DNA from: Psilocybe azurescens
Taxonomy: Eukaryota > Basidiomycota > Agaricomycetes > Agaricales > Agrocybaceae
Length of the DNA: 64,000 nucleotides
NCBI GenBank assembly: GCA_023853785.1
Contig: JAJIRX010000557.1
Location: 620,001-684,000 of the forward strand
Reading direction: 5' to 3'
The notes beneath the pieces were generated by a model. That model saw nothing but the letters and a program-made list of their open reading frames with translations. It ran no database searches and was not told the DNA's origin. How positions within the stretch are numbered: the stretch's first letter is position 1; every line of letters starts with the position of its first letter. This document shows, in pieces, positions 10,732-21,829 of this stretch. The position numbers were made by a program, and so were the translations under genes.

Positions 10732-12131
10732 TCATTGCTGTCCTTGCTGCTGTCCTTGTTGCATCTCTCCAGGATTCGTCTGCGGGGGCTGCATATGTGG
10801 GGCGGCTATTGCGTGTAACATCTCCGGATTCATGGGAGGAGGCATCAGTGCACCTCGCACCCGGAATAACATCATTCTATACCACTCTGGATCCACACCT
10901 GCCTTCTCTTGCTCCGCTGTGATCTGCTGCAGATGGCCGATTTCTTTCAGCCAGGCAAGCCGCCAGTTCACATTTCCATGTTCGTCAAGCTCTAAACCTT
11001 CGTCAGGCGAGAGAGGCACTGCAGGCATCGGACCTGGAATTGGGGGAGGATATCGCATGCCAGGGATCATAGGGAAATTGGGGTCGAAGGTCATGGGGCT
11101 GTAGCTAGAAATGATAAGTTGACAAGCTCCAACAATGAGAGTAAGAACTCACGGATAACCAGCATAAGGTACTGGCTGCTGCTGCTGCTGTTGTCGATTT
11201 GACCCCGAGTCATCGGTGTGCATGGGTGGCGATGCGACGAACTGAGCATGGGCATCTTCGTACCCTCCTTCTGGTGGATGGTAGTCTGCGTCAGGTTCCT
11301 CAGACGCTCGACTTTTTGAGCCCTTGGTCTTCTTCTTGCGAATTCGGTGCACCCCCGTTCGAGGATCAACGTTCTCGTTGACGGTCCAGTAGGAGCCCTT
11401 TCCACGGTCTGTGAGTGGTCGGGGGACTTTTTCGAAGCATGGGTTTAGTGATAGGTTGTGGCGGACGGAGTTCTGCAGATTATAATCAATTTCAGTCACT
11501 GTTTGGACAAGATTTTTCGAAAAGCAAGGGAAATAAACTCCCAACAACAAATAGAACCAGTCAAATAACAACAGCGCGTCCCCGCGAGACGCGTCGATGA
11601 CGATATGACCCAAACCATCCATTTCATTTAAATCGCGTATTGGAAACACCGAACAGTAAAATAAATTCATGATTTCTTACCTTCCATCCGTTGGGGGCAG
11701 TCCTGAAGTATGGGAACTACGCAAAACGGAGATTAAATTTTGTTACCTTATATGCTGAAGCGGAAATCTGTTTGGACGTACTCGTGATTCAATAGCATAG
11801 TAGATATCCTCAAGCAACAACTTCTGATTCGGAGAACCTTTGATGGCATAGCTAGGTATAAATATTTTATAAGTGATTCATTAAGGAAAGCAGGCAGACA
11901 AAAGGTGGCGATGAAAGTGCCAACAAAGATCAAACACTCATCGACATACCGAATGAGCGTGGAGTAGGGATAGAAAGGTTTGCTTCCAGGCGGGCCATCC
12001 CTGAGCGAATCGAGGTTGATAGGGAGGCCGCCTGTTAGGTCGCTTTCCTGCGGATAGTAGTTACCCGACATATCCTGCTGACTTGGATCCTGCATCATAG
12101 GCTGCATTGCCTGCGGAGGTTGTTGGGACAT
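10732..12131 (-). CDS. Forkhead-domain transcription factor
   Basis: DNA-binding transcription factor. The start at 12131 gives a Gln/Pro-rich N-terminus ([19 protein letters not shown]). The forkhead domain is split over several exons: [11 protein letters not shown], then [20 protein letters not shown], then [12 protein letters not shown], and after a long intron (about 11474-11690) [19 protein letters not shown] with the wing [16 protein letters not shown] and basic [21 protein letters not shown] is helix 3, which reads the DNA major groove. The C-terminal part has a short poly-Gln ([11 protein letters not shown]), a Pro/Met-rich stretch and a helical block [19 protein letters not shown]. 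It ends QQGQQQGQQ before the stop at 10732. I cannot assign it to Fkh1/2 or another subfamily; no FHA domain is visible. Confidence 0.85.
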
Positions 12132-12772
12132 TTGCTTGTTTGAGCGTTTGTGGGGACGATGTGTACAGTTGCAGCTGTTTGTTATTGGTTTGGCGGGGGA
12201 AGATGGTGGTTGAAGGCAAGCAAACAAGCCACGATTCAACCTGCTTATGTCAGATACGTGGGAACAACCTGCATCCACGCACGGACCCTCCAGCTCCTCT
12301 GTATTCGCCTCTAATCGCCTTGTTCATCTCAACTAGCGCCTCCGTGGTTGTGGTTGCAGCAGCGGAAGGGGGGGACGGAGGGGCGGATGTGTTAGTGTGT
12401 CTGCAGCCACCAGGTTCAACATACCCCAATCCTGAATGACACGATAAAACACAGTACAAAGCAAGTCCATACACACAAACAACAATTTTAATATACAAAC
12501 AAATCTATTTCCACCCCTTATACTAATACCCTGCTTTTTGCTTCTTCGGTTCCTCAAACGTAATTTCCTACTCTGTTGCCGCCCAAATTTACTAGAAGAA
12601 AGTCGCTCATTTGTCAACCATTGTATACCTCTAGCCTCCAACCCAAGAAAATCCCATTCCTATGAACTCATCCACTCAAATATAGTATATGTTCAGGTCT
12701 ATACTAGCGTCGTCGTCGTATAAGACTCTACCGAATGCCTCAAGAAAATATCGTTTGTTGTACCCACATATA
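12132..12772. other. Intergenic, 5' of forkhead gene
   Basis: About 640 bases between the forkhead start and the Far11 stop, both on the minus strand. It should contain the forkhead promoter and the Far11 3' UTR. Small frames here do not look coding. Confidence 0.45.
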
Positions 12773-15700
12773 TCATACACTGCAGATACATTAGCAAGAT
12801 CCCAGCACTAGCAAACTGGAAAATAAACACATACCCGTATGCGTACTCGACCTCATCAACACTGGCGCCCGCAGGGAATTCCTTAGAAGGAGGCTCGCGT
12901 CCGAGGTGGGCAGGTTCGCTATCCTGATCATCGTCATCTACCGCGCTTTCCTCTTCCTCATCCAGAGCAAACGGCAGGACCGGCCTCAGTCCCGTGCCCG
13001 AACTCGAACGGCGGCCGCCTGCAGGCGACTTGGGTAACGCTGCCATAGTCTTCGGGCTCATGTGCTGTGCAACCATCCCAAACAGTCAGTATGCAGCCCG
13101 TCTACTTGACCGATTTGCAAGACTTCACTTACCTCCCAGTTATTGACATTTTCGTCCACTACTTCGCGGTCCTCTCTAGTGGAATCAAGCCTGCTCTCAT
13201 CCCCTAGGTCTCCAATCGACACTACACTCTCACTGTCGCTGATGCCGTCCGCGAACTCGGTAACGAAATTCGGAAGCCTATGCCACGCTGACGTGCCGCC
13301 TCCACCCAATGAGCTATCTCCAGCTGACGACGACGATGGGGTCTGTTCCTCCGACCAGCCAAGATCCGACAGATACTCTTCATATTCCTCCTCAAACGCA
13401 ATGTCCTCGGGAATGAACGGCAAGAACAGAGATTGATCTGGCGCCCGGGAGCGCACAGGAGGGAATACGTCCGAGTCGACGACGTTGGGCGTGCCTAGTG
13501 GACGAATGAGACTGGAGAGCGACGGGTCTGCGTGAAGGCCTTCCATTTGGGACATGCTTCCCGTTCGACGGTGAATTGGGCTTTGCTGGTTGACCATGGC
13601 CGCCGGTCCATAACGCTTCGTGTTATCTACGCACAGGGCAACTGTCAGAGGCAAGGGCGGTTTGAATGCAATGGTACTTACAAAATTTAACGAGATGTCG
13701 AAGAGCTTGTTCTTGTGCCTATCGTGTTTCTGTTAGATTCAAGAGCATGGCAGACACACAATCATGTCACTTACCTGGGCGTCTCCAGCATCATCAGGCT
13801 CCACTCCAGCCAACCATTCGTCTCTGAGATCTGGTCGGCAATTGAGATATATTGAGGTTATAACTTTCATGTTAGCTGCGACGTTGTTCGTCAGTCACCA
13901 ATCAATGACAATTTGCACAACACAGTTCCATACATTGCCTCCATTTCCTGCCACAGAACGGCACTTGACTCTTGATCAACTTTAGCACATGGAGTTGCAG
14001 CAAAGGATGGTTCACTCTCAAAACACGTTTGAGCACGGCCTAAAAATGAAATACAGAAAGTAAGCAAAAAAATCAATACCAACAACGGCAATGACGCACA
14101 GAGCTCTTATATTGGACCAACATCCAAATCCTATGCGACCTCCCCTTCGATAGCTTCTGCATGATCTTGGCAAAATTGATGGTCGAGAAGAAATTGCGCC
14201 ACGAATACTCAGTAATGAGCTCGATCTCCTCCTCCCGCTTCTCGCCGCTGGGGAGCGTCGTCACTTTGCGGATGTTCTGCTTCGGTGCGCGGTACATGTC
14301 GTCTTCGGGCCGAATAGGCTGCGGGTTCTTCGATAAATTGGTCAGGCAGTACCGGAAAAAGCTGGGGTAGTGGAGATTAAATCAAGGTAGTCAGCGTCGG
14401 ATGGCTTCAAGCGGGAAATGTGGGTTTTGGAGCTCAACTTGTTCTCGGGCGAGTCGGCTTTGGACACCACTGAATTAGTCACTTCCTGAAGGCCGAACAT
14501 CTTGAGAATTAATAATAAACAATTCGTATCGAGCAGGTGTTGGCCTAGATGATGGAATTTCATGACATCTACAAAAGGCAACACAGCCAATGTGCGATTA
14601 GAGGCCCAAGCCTCAATAGGATATTTCTTCAGACTCACGGGAGACTTTGAACCATTTGAGAACCAATAACAAGATGGCAGAAACGGCCTTTGACGTGATC
14701 TCGCGATGACGAGTGACGTCGATGTCATCAAGTGTCGGCAGAGCAGAAGGTGGTTGTTCTTGGGCTATCAATAAACCACTCGATATTAGGGACATTGAGT
14801 CGTATAGCAAAATAAATCACTCCTTACGTGACATGCCCGTAGGAGGAAAGACAGACGACGTCGATGACTGAGGGTTCTGTATATTGGAGCTCGCAGACAC
14901 AGTCGCTAAAAGCAATTTGAGCAGGATGAGGACCCATCCCGAAAGAACAGGAAGAATAGCGCTCTGCAGGAAAAGAAAATTGAAGGTGAAAGGTCATAGG
15001 GAAGAGGGAAGGGACACATACGTATATCTGCTCGACTCGCTTTAGACGCATGAGGTCTTCTTTGCGTTCTCTAGCCTTTCGTTTGTCTGCGCTCGACTGG
15101 GCATTTTGCATCGCTTCAGTCGCTTCCTGGATCTTCTGGTCCAATAGCGCGAGGTCAGGCAAAGGTTCAGCCGTCTCGGACTCCTATTCTCACCATCACC
15201 ATCAGAAAACGTCCCAGTAAGTTAGAGAAAATAAAATAAGATACTTACATCTGCATTGAAAGTGGATGATTTAAATTCAGCGTCCGAGCCAGGCATACGA
15301 TCCAAACCACTCTCAGCGGTCATGCAATCCTCCCTCGTCCTCCACATCTGGGCCAAGGACAAGCTGATGTACATATGCCGATTATACAATCGATCCGCCT
15401 CATCAATCGCGAACGGAACAGGTGTGGCTCCTTCCCGCCTGCGCGCGAGAGAAGGGGAACAAGAAAGGACGCGTCTGGTCCGTCTGGTACTGCTGCTTCT
15501 TCGGCTTGGGCGAGGGCGGCGGAGACGGAGCAGGTGTCGCGGGCTGCAGGACGTGGCGATACCCATTCGGGTTTTGCTGCTGCTGCTGCTGCTGCTGTGG
15601 ATGGAACTGGGACGGCATGCCTTGCGGGTGTCCGCCGTGAGACGCATCGTGGTCCTCGTGGTGATAATGGTGGCGCACGGGTATAGGAGCATACGCTTTC

Positions 15701-17113
15701 GCGAGTTTGCTCGTGAGCAGGGAGGGGTTGATTTGTTTGGCGATGGGTGCGTCAACCACTGAGGATGGGTACTGAGCAGGAGGTTGGAAGGTCGGGTATT
15801 TGACAGAGGTCTCTGTATGGAAAACCTCGATATCGATTGGGGATGATTTGATTTTATCGGCTGGACAGTTGTTGAGTGTCAGAGGGTGGGTAGAATACAT
15901 CCTGGGTTTTGCTTACTGTTCTCAGTTGTGGGAGGGAGACCAGCCAATTCGCGCGCAAGCTTTTGACACGATCATGATCGCGTACGCCACCCCAGCAGGT
16001 CAAAAGCGTTTTCCACAGAACAAGAAGAAGCTGAACGAAATGATATAGACTTTGAATTTGGTACATGACTGAATGCTTCTCACCTTCTTGATGGGATATC
16101 CCTTGGGAGTTTTATCTCGCAGATTTGAAACGACATTGAAGAGGTAGACTGGAAGAGGCGGATCCAGACTCACTGAACGTCTTCATCAATGAACGCTCAA
16201 ACAAGCCTAACCGCAGTTGCTTACTTAACTCGTCCGCAAAGTCGTCGTGGCCCTTGAACACCTCGATTAGGTGGTATAGCATTCCAAGATACACCGATAC
16301 TTCGGTCAACACGTCCTCAACAAGGTCTGCTCGGTCTTGAAGTGATACATGCAGGTGTGCAGCCTGTGCATCGGAAATATTACTGAAGCAGTAAATTAGA
16401 ATTGAACCACAAATAGAATTGAGAGTGTCGTACCATAGCAGGTCGTGCTTACGCCCTGCAATTTTTAAGGCTTCTACTATGCTACTGACGCCATTTGCAG
16501 CTCGAACAACTTTACAGTTCTCGAATATCCAATGCAACTGGTGTTCTGGAGATACAGTCTCGCCAAAAGTTCCTTTTGACCGAAATATATACATCAGTGA
16601 TAATTGATTGATAGCAGAGGCGGCCGACCTTGCAGAACATAGAACAATCGACGGGCGTTTGTGAATCGAATCTCGGTGTCGCGGTGTTCCAAACTCTCAA
16701 GAAGATATTCTACATGTGCGCGTCTTCTCGACAAAGGTGCTTTAGTCCAGTCACCTATTGTTAGTCAGATCAGGACAATGAATGGACCGGCATGCGAGAT
16801 AATGACGTGCCATCATGGAATGAGCCTTCCCATGATTTCATGTTCTCCGCAACCTGCAGCATCTCGATGTACGAGTAAAACTCCTCAATCTCATTCATGA
16901 CGGTGTCTTCGTCGTCATATTTAAAGTCGAAAAGAGATTGCTAGGTTATGCTAGCATCAACGAAACCTACTCGAGTTTATGATGGATGACTTAAGGGCCT
17001 ACTTTTGGTTTCTGGACGGTGCCAACCATGGCCTTGAGCTGGCCGAGGGTAATAGAGTCGGCTGCAGATGGCTGGTTCATGTTCCCATTGTTATCTTGCA
17101 ACGAAATATTCAT
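12773..17113 (-). CDS. STRIPAK subunit Far11/STRIP (N1221 and DUF3402 domains)
   Basis: Core scaffold of the striatin-interacting phosphatase and kinase complex, which in fungi controls hyphal fusion, fruiting and cell-cycle re-entry. The start at 17113 opens MNISLQDNNGNMNQPSAAD. The N1221 region includes QSLFDFKYDDEDTVMNEIEE, SPEHQLHWIFENCKVVRAA and, further on, PFAIDEADRLYNRHMYIS. A Gln-rich insert (about 15570-15600) is coded by CTG repeats read on the opposite strand. The C-terminal DUF3402 part includes FHHLGQHLLDTNCLLLILKM, EYSWRNFFSTINFAKIMQKL, YLNCRPDLRDEWLAGVEPDD and ALRHLVKFYNTKRYG. The gene has more than ten short introns. The tail is acidic, and the last intron joins to a stop at about 12773. 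One frame break at 15434-15436 (CCC run) separates FPFSRAQA from EGATPVPFAIDEADRLY and is probably an assembly error. Confidence 0.85.
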
Positions 17114-17935
17114 TTTTCAAGCACCAAGTAGGATGTAGCATGAGTCAAGTCGCGTCCTGTTAATGATCTCGCTATTTATTGACAGTGCTTGGCAAGTTGG
17201 GCCAACGTAAACAAAGGACATGCATATCACGTGGGTCCCCGATCAGGAGAGAGAATCGCAAGAACGGTTTTTCATTGTTTCTTGAACTTGGGAAAAATGT
17301 GCACTGATGGTGGAAGATAGTGCGATGATCAAGACAGATATGGACGCTTTGTAGGTGGGATTATGGTGGACGGGCCGAGCGATAACAATGACAGAAGCAA
17401 AGCATGTATACCGAGTCAGTGACACATGATGCGCTCGCTCGGTGCCATGAAGAGTGGGAAGGGAGTGATTACATAATGTTGTATATAAGAAGGAGTGGTG
17501 ATGTTGTTTATTTTGTTGCATCTCGCAAGCACCAGGCGGATCGACATACTTAGTGACAAGTGGTCGATTGTTATTGCCAGGTTTCCTCCCTCCTCCAACT
17601 CTCTACAGGCAAGACGGGTGTCCGACTACTGTTCTTTGGTTGAAAAAAGTATTTGCAGCAGGCTCAGCAATCCTCTTTCTTAGTGCTTTTTTTCTTTCTT
17701 TCGGACCATTCAAAAGGCACGCCTTCGCTGTGCGTTTGCCAACACCGCCAGCCCCTCATCCGCCCTCCGCCTCTCGTCTCTCTTACGACAGCTCTTACGA
17801 CTATCATCGACCTCCGCTCTCTTTTTGTCTCTTCCTTGTACACCAAGGAGCTCCACGTAGACTAGGCTTTTCGTCGTCATTCTCACATATCCTGTGTTGG
17901 TGACTCGAAAGCTTTCGTCTGCCTCTTTACTGCAG
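17114..17935. promoter_or_regulatory. Divergent promoter region between Far11 and a cyclin
   Basis: About 820 bases between two divergent starts. The right part, from about 17660 to 17850, is strongly pyrimidine-rich on the plus strand, as is common just upstream of fungal start codons. It probably includes the transcription start and 5' UTR of the cyclin gene. Specific factor sites cannot be named. Confidence 0.45.
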
Positions 17936-20337
17936 ATGCCGGTTTCTGTACCTCGTCAAACAAAGTCTCAGGCTCACCCCGTCGACAAATCCTCTCAGCG
18001 TGCCTCGAGTCGGACAATTCTGAGCCAGTGCGTCACAGGCTCCCTGCCTGTCCCCCCACTGGGGCCCCCACCTTCTTTTGGCACCCGTGAAGAGTGGCTC
18101 AGCTCTCTGCCTTCCTGGAGGAGGAATAAACAGCGGCTCTATTCCGACGAGGCCGGTCTGCCTCCACAGCTCTTAGAGACGCAGGATTTTTACCTAGGGT
18201 TGGCTGCCGCGGCGAACGCGCCAGTCATTAAAGGGCCACACGCTGAAGCGTGTATCCCGCCCATGAATAATCTCATCGAACGTCATCAAGAGGTCCCCCG
18301 GAACGCCCGTCATTTCGACCAATGTGCCGCCCAGTTCGATATGGATGCAGAAATGAGCACAGCTTACACCATCGCAAATCAACACCAATGGGATGCTACC
18401 CTTCTCGCCAGCCGGGATGCGGTGGATGCCATGGTAGAAGATCAGCCTCGTGGTTTCACTAGCAATTCATCTCCTATCGAGTATCTGACCGATTCGGCAA
18501 ATCACAATCGATCCTACCAGTCAGGTGCATTCTCTCCAATCTTTGAGGATCAGTCTCCAGGTTCCGCCAGTGGTCCGGAAACAGGATCAAGTCCATTGGA
18601 ACCTCTCACACCTTTCGGCGAGTTCGTCGATCGTGCCGTCGCTCATGCGCAGCATACTACTGTGGACAATCTGCATGCGGAACGCAGCATCATTCCCGAT
18701 TACTACCAGACGACCAAGCAACCTGTCTTTGACGCTTACCAAGTGGCCCCCGTTTATCCTTCCATAGCCGACGAGCCGAAGCAGCAAGATCCCGTTGCTG
18801 ACACCATCGCCCCGACCACTACTGTGGGCTACAAGAAGCTTTCCCAGCCATTGTCCGAATGGGTAGCCGTCTATGTTTGGAAGGTATGCACCACTGGCTT
18901 CAGCCTGCCGTCCGCCTTTGCCCGCCCTGCGTAAGCGTTTTTCTTTTCCTTTACTTCTATTCCTTTACTAATGTGTTCTCAGAATAAACGCCGGCGCGTT
19001 TGCTGTTTCAGTTCCCGATTACTTGGCTCCGTCCATCCACTCCTTACTGCTCTCTACTCTATTGCAGCCATCTGCCGTGTTTTTGGCCGTCTGGTATATT
19101 GCCCGCCTTCCAGTGTACTTTGCCGCTGCGCCTCTCGGCGAAGAGTTTGTAAAAGAGAACGCTTTCAGAGCTGCTCTTTTAGGAGACGGAAACGGTGTGT
19201 TGGAACATCGTAGTGCAGATGAGAGCCCTGCTTTCCGCATGGTCGTACTTGGGTGTATGCTAGCCAACAAATGGTTGGATGACCACACTTTCAGCAACAA
19301 GACTTGGTATGCGAACATCCCATTTTGACGAAATATTACAATAACTAACTCATGTACACTAGGCATTCAATCTCGAACATTGCTGTGCAGACCTTAAACA
19401 GCCTCGAGTCGCTTGCCCTCGACATCTTCAACTATGATTTATCGATCTCCAATCAACAGTGGTCGCAATGGTTATCCCATGTTCTCTCTTATCACCTATC
19501 CTTGTCATCGCCTTCGTACCCACAGCCAATTGGGAGGCCATCCTCGAACCCCCACTCTATTGTTCGTAGGTCGATCGAAGAGATTATTCATGTGCCAACA
19601 AACGTCAAGTCCGCTTGCAACGTTCCCCAACCGGTTTTCCTTGGCATTGAAGAGAGACTGAGGGAGAGAGCGGAGAAGGAACAGGCCTTGGCGATGGATC
19701 TCGAAATAGACCTTGATGAAGATGGTCCCCTTCGCGAGGAATATCTGCCAAAACGCCGTGCCAGCAAGCTTGCGTCGCAGAATGCACAAACCCTCAACGG
19801 ACAGGTTGCTGACAAGTTGCCGCCTGTCAAGTCGTTGCCACCCCCAGCAAAATGGAGCCCAGCGGGGGATGAACCCATCCTCCGGGATAGGAATCGCTCC
19901 AACGGGCATTATGTTGCCGTGCAAGCACCCCCTCTGACTACCTCTACGTATCCTGCATGCCAGCCTCGCGACGTCGCTTACAACCAGAATTGGAATCCTG
20001 TTGGATATATGCCTGTAAAACAGCAAACAGCAGGATACGCGTACGACATCCCGAATGTGTTTGGCGGTGGATATAATCCCTTGCCCACGTTTTTGTTCAG
20101 CCTCCGCATTCTCGCTCTCTTTCTCTTTCGTACGATCAAGATACTTTATTGCCGCATAATCATATGCGCTCATACTCCCAGTCGCGTTTCGAATACAAGT
20201 GTGGCGATCTTCAGATGGCCGAAAACGCTCCAATTCATGAAAGCGAGTCTAGATGGAGAGACGCTGCGGGCCATTATCCCTATCATGGCCCTGCCTATAT
20301 ACACATTCCCGCCGTGGGCATGCAACCCGCCTGGTAA
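17936..20337 (+). CDS. PCL-type cyclin domain protein
   Basis: Predicted partner of a Pho85-like cyclin-dependent kinase. After a long Ser/Pro-rich N-terminus come the cyclin-fold helices: SIHSLLLSTLLQPSAVFLAV, YIARLPVYFAAAPLGEEF, RMVVLGCMLANKWLDDHTFS and TWHSISNIAVQTLNSLESLA, followed by LDIFNYDLSISNQQWSQWLS. LANKWLDDxTxSNKTW is the hallmark of PCL cyclins. Introns near 18930-18980 and 19306-19362 split the domain. The tail contains RERAEKEQALAMDLEIDLDE and aromatic/Pro-rich sequence ending HIPAVGMQPAW. An ATG at 17894 is also in frame, but 17936 (MPVSVPRQ) is an alternative start that I prefer. A frame change near 20090-20094 (T run), or a roughly 44-base intron from 20056, is needed to reach the ending at 20337. 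Confidence 0.75.
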
Positions 20338-21600
20338 AGGGACCAGACCGCATATCGACTTTAAGCCTCTTGACCTCATGCTCAAGAGCTGCTATATTCA
20401 CCTGCGCGGCCTTTTTTTTTCTCCTCAGTCTCTCTAGATTCTTTCCACTTTTCGTCTCTCTTCAAAACATTCTCATTATCATTTTCTCATCTTCTCATCA
20501 ACAATCATCGACACTACACTACGCTCGACCAGCAAACTCGCCTACGCCTTTTCATGTAGATCGCGGGATTAGTTCCGTTTTCAGTTTCTCTCTCTCTGAA
20601 GTCTCTCCGTCACGCACCGTGTACTATTTTCTATTTTTTTCTCGCTTCCCCCTTGTGAATAACGGGCCCCTCCTATCTGCTGTTTCCATGCTTCCCTTGT
20701 CCTTATAACGTTTCTTGGCCCCACCTATTTCAAAGACATCTTTTTGTCTTGAGTCACATAGGACCCCCTCATCATTCGCCATAAAGTACCAATCTCATAT
20801 GTCGCCAATCGTCTTCGGAACACCTTCCCACATCCCGCATCCCCACAGTCGCTACCGTGCCGTCCCGGTTCGACCACATCACCCCGCACCGCCCTTTCCA
20901 CTGGACTTTCTTTTCTGTTTCTTCCCAAACGTTCTTCCTTTTCGAGCCTCCCTAGTCTATTTTTTCGCGGGGACGCACGCATTGTCGAATAGTTTTTTCT
21001 TATTTGTTTTTCTCTTTTTTTGCTCACGCGAGACTTGTCCTCTTGAAAGCGCCGCCCCCACCCTACCAACCGTCATTCCCGCTCGTGTCTTGCCTCTCGT
21101 CTTCGCTCCGTGCCCTTTTCTAGTTCTCGTCGGTATTTATCATCTCTTACCTATCCCCCACTAATAATCGCCATCGCTACACACATCCGCTCCGTTCTTC
21201 GTCGTATGGTTTTATCAGCATGTTCTCATGATTTCTCAGTTCTTTTTCTTTTTCTCTTGCCTATCTGGTCTTTTCTTTTTTTTCACGATATCTGGCCTTT
21301 TCGGATTCTTCCTTTTTCATATTAACACTCTTCGATTAAAGGCGTTACACGAAATCGTACACGACTTATATAAAAAGCACAAAAAAACAATCTGTTTTAC
21401 CTTCTTTTGCGCTTCTTCTTTTCTTGTTCCTTTTATTTTTCTTTTCGAATCCTTTTAACCCCCAGTATCTCCTTACTCCGCCATATTTCCCTCTCTTCAT
21501 AACTCCGTTGGTTCTCTTTACCCTTCTTCCACCCATTCGATCCCACCCATTTATTCAGACTTCGCCGCAGAAAAAACTTTTTTTTTTTTTTTTGGCAGAT
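20338..21600 (+). other. Long pyrimidine-rich, strand-asymmetric tract
   Basis: More than 1.2 kb in which the plus strand is dominated by C and T, with many runs such as ctctctctgaag, tttttctctttttttgctc and a T run at about 21574-21591. Open frames here are long only because purine-starting stop codons are rare; they give hydrophobic Phe/Leu/Pro sequence without any family. It follows the cyclin stop and precedes the convergent Uba1 stop, so it may be a very long 3' UTR or a non-coding transcript. I see no protein gene in it. Confidence 0.5.
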
Positions 21601-21829
21601 ATGTAGTTATGCAAACCATTGGTCAATATATGTTGTTGCAATCTATTGTCTACTATCAGGATATCAAATGCAATATTACGGTCATGCCTTTGTCCTTATC
21701 ACGATACGATCTTTCTTTGTAAGGCTTCGAACATCTTCTATTCTCGCGAAAGGTATGTATGTATGTGAAAAGTACAGTATTTGATTTATTTGGTACAGCC
21801 GTTTCAGCCTTCGAGTGCAATGCCAATAT

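Noticed and set aside
20715..21164. Several long plus-strand frames in the pyrimidine-rich tract.
   Set aside because: They are Phe/Leu/Ser/Pro-rich because of base composition, overlap each other in different frames and match no family.
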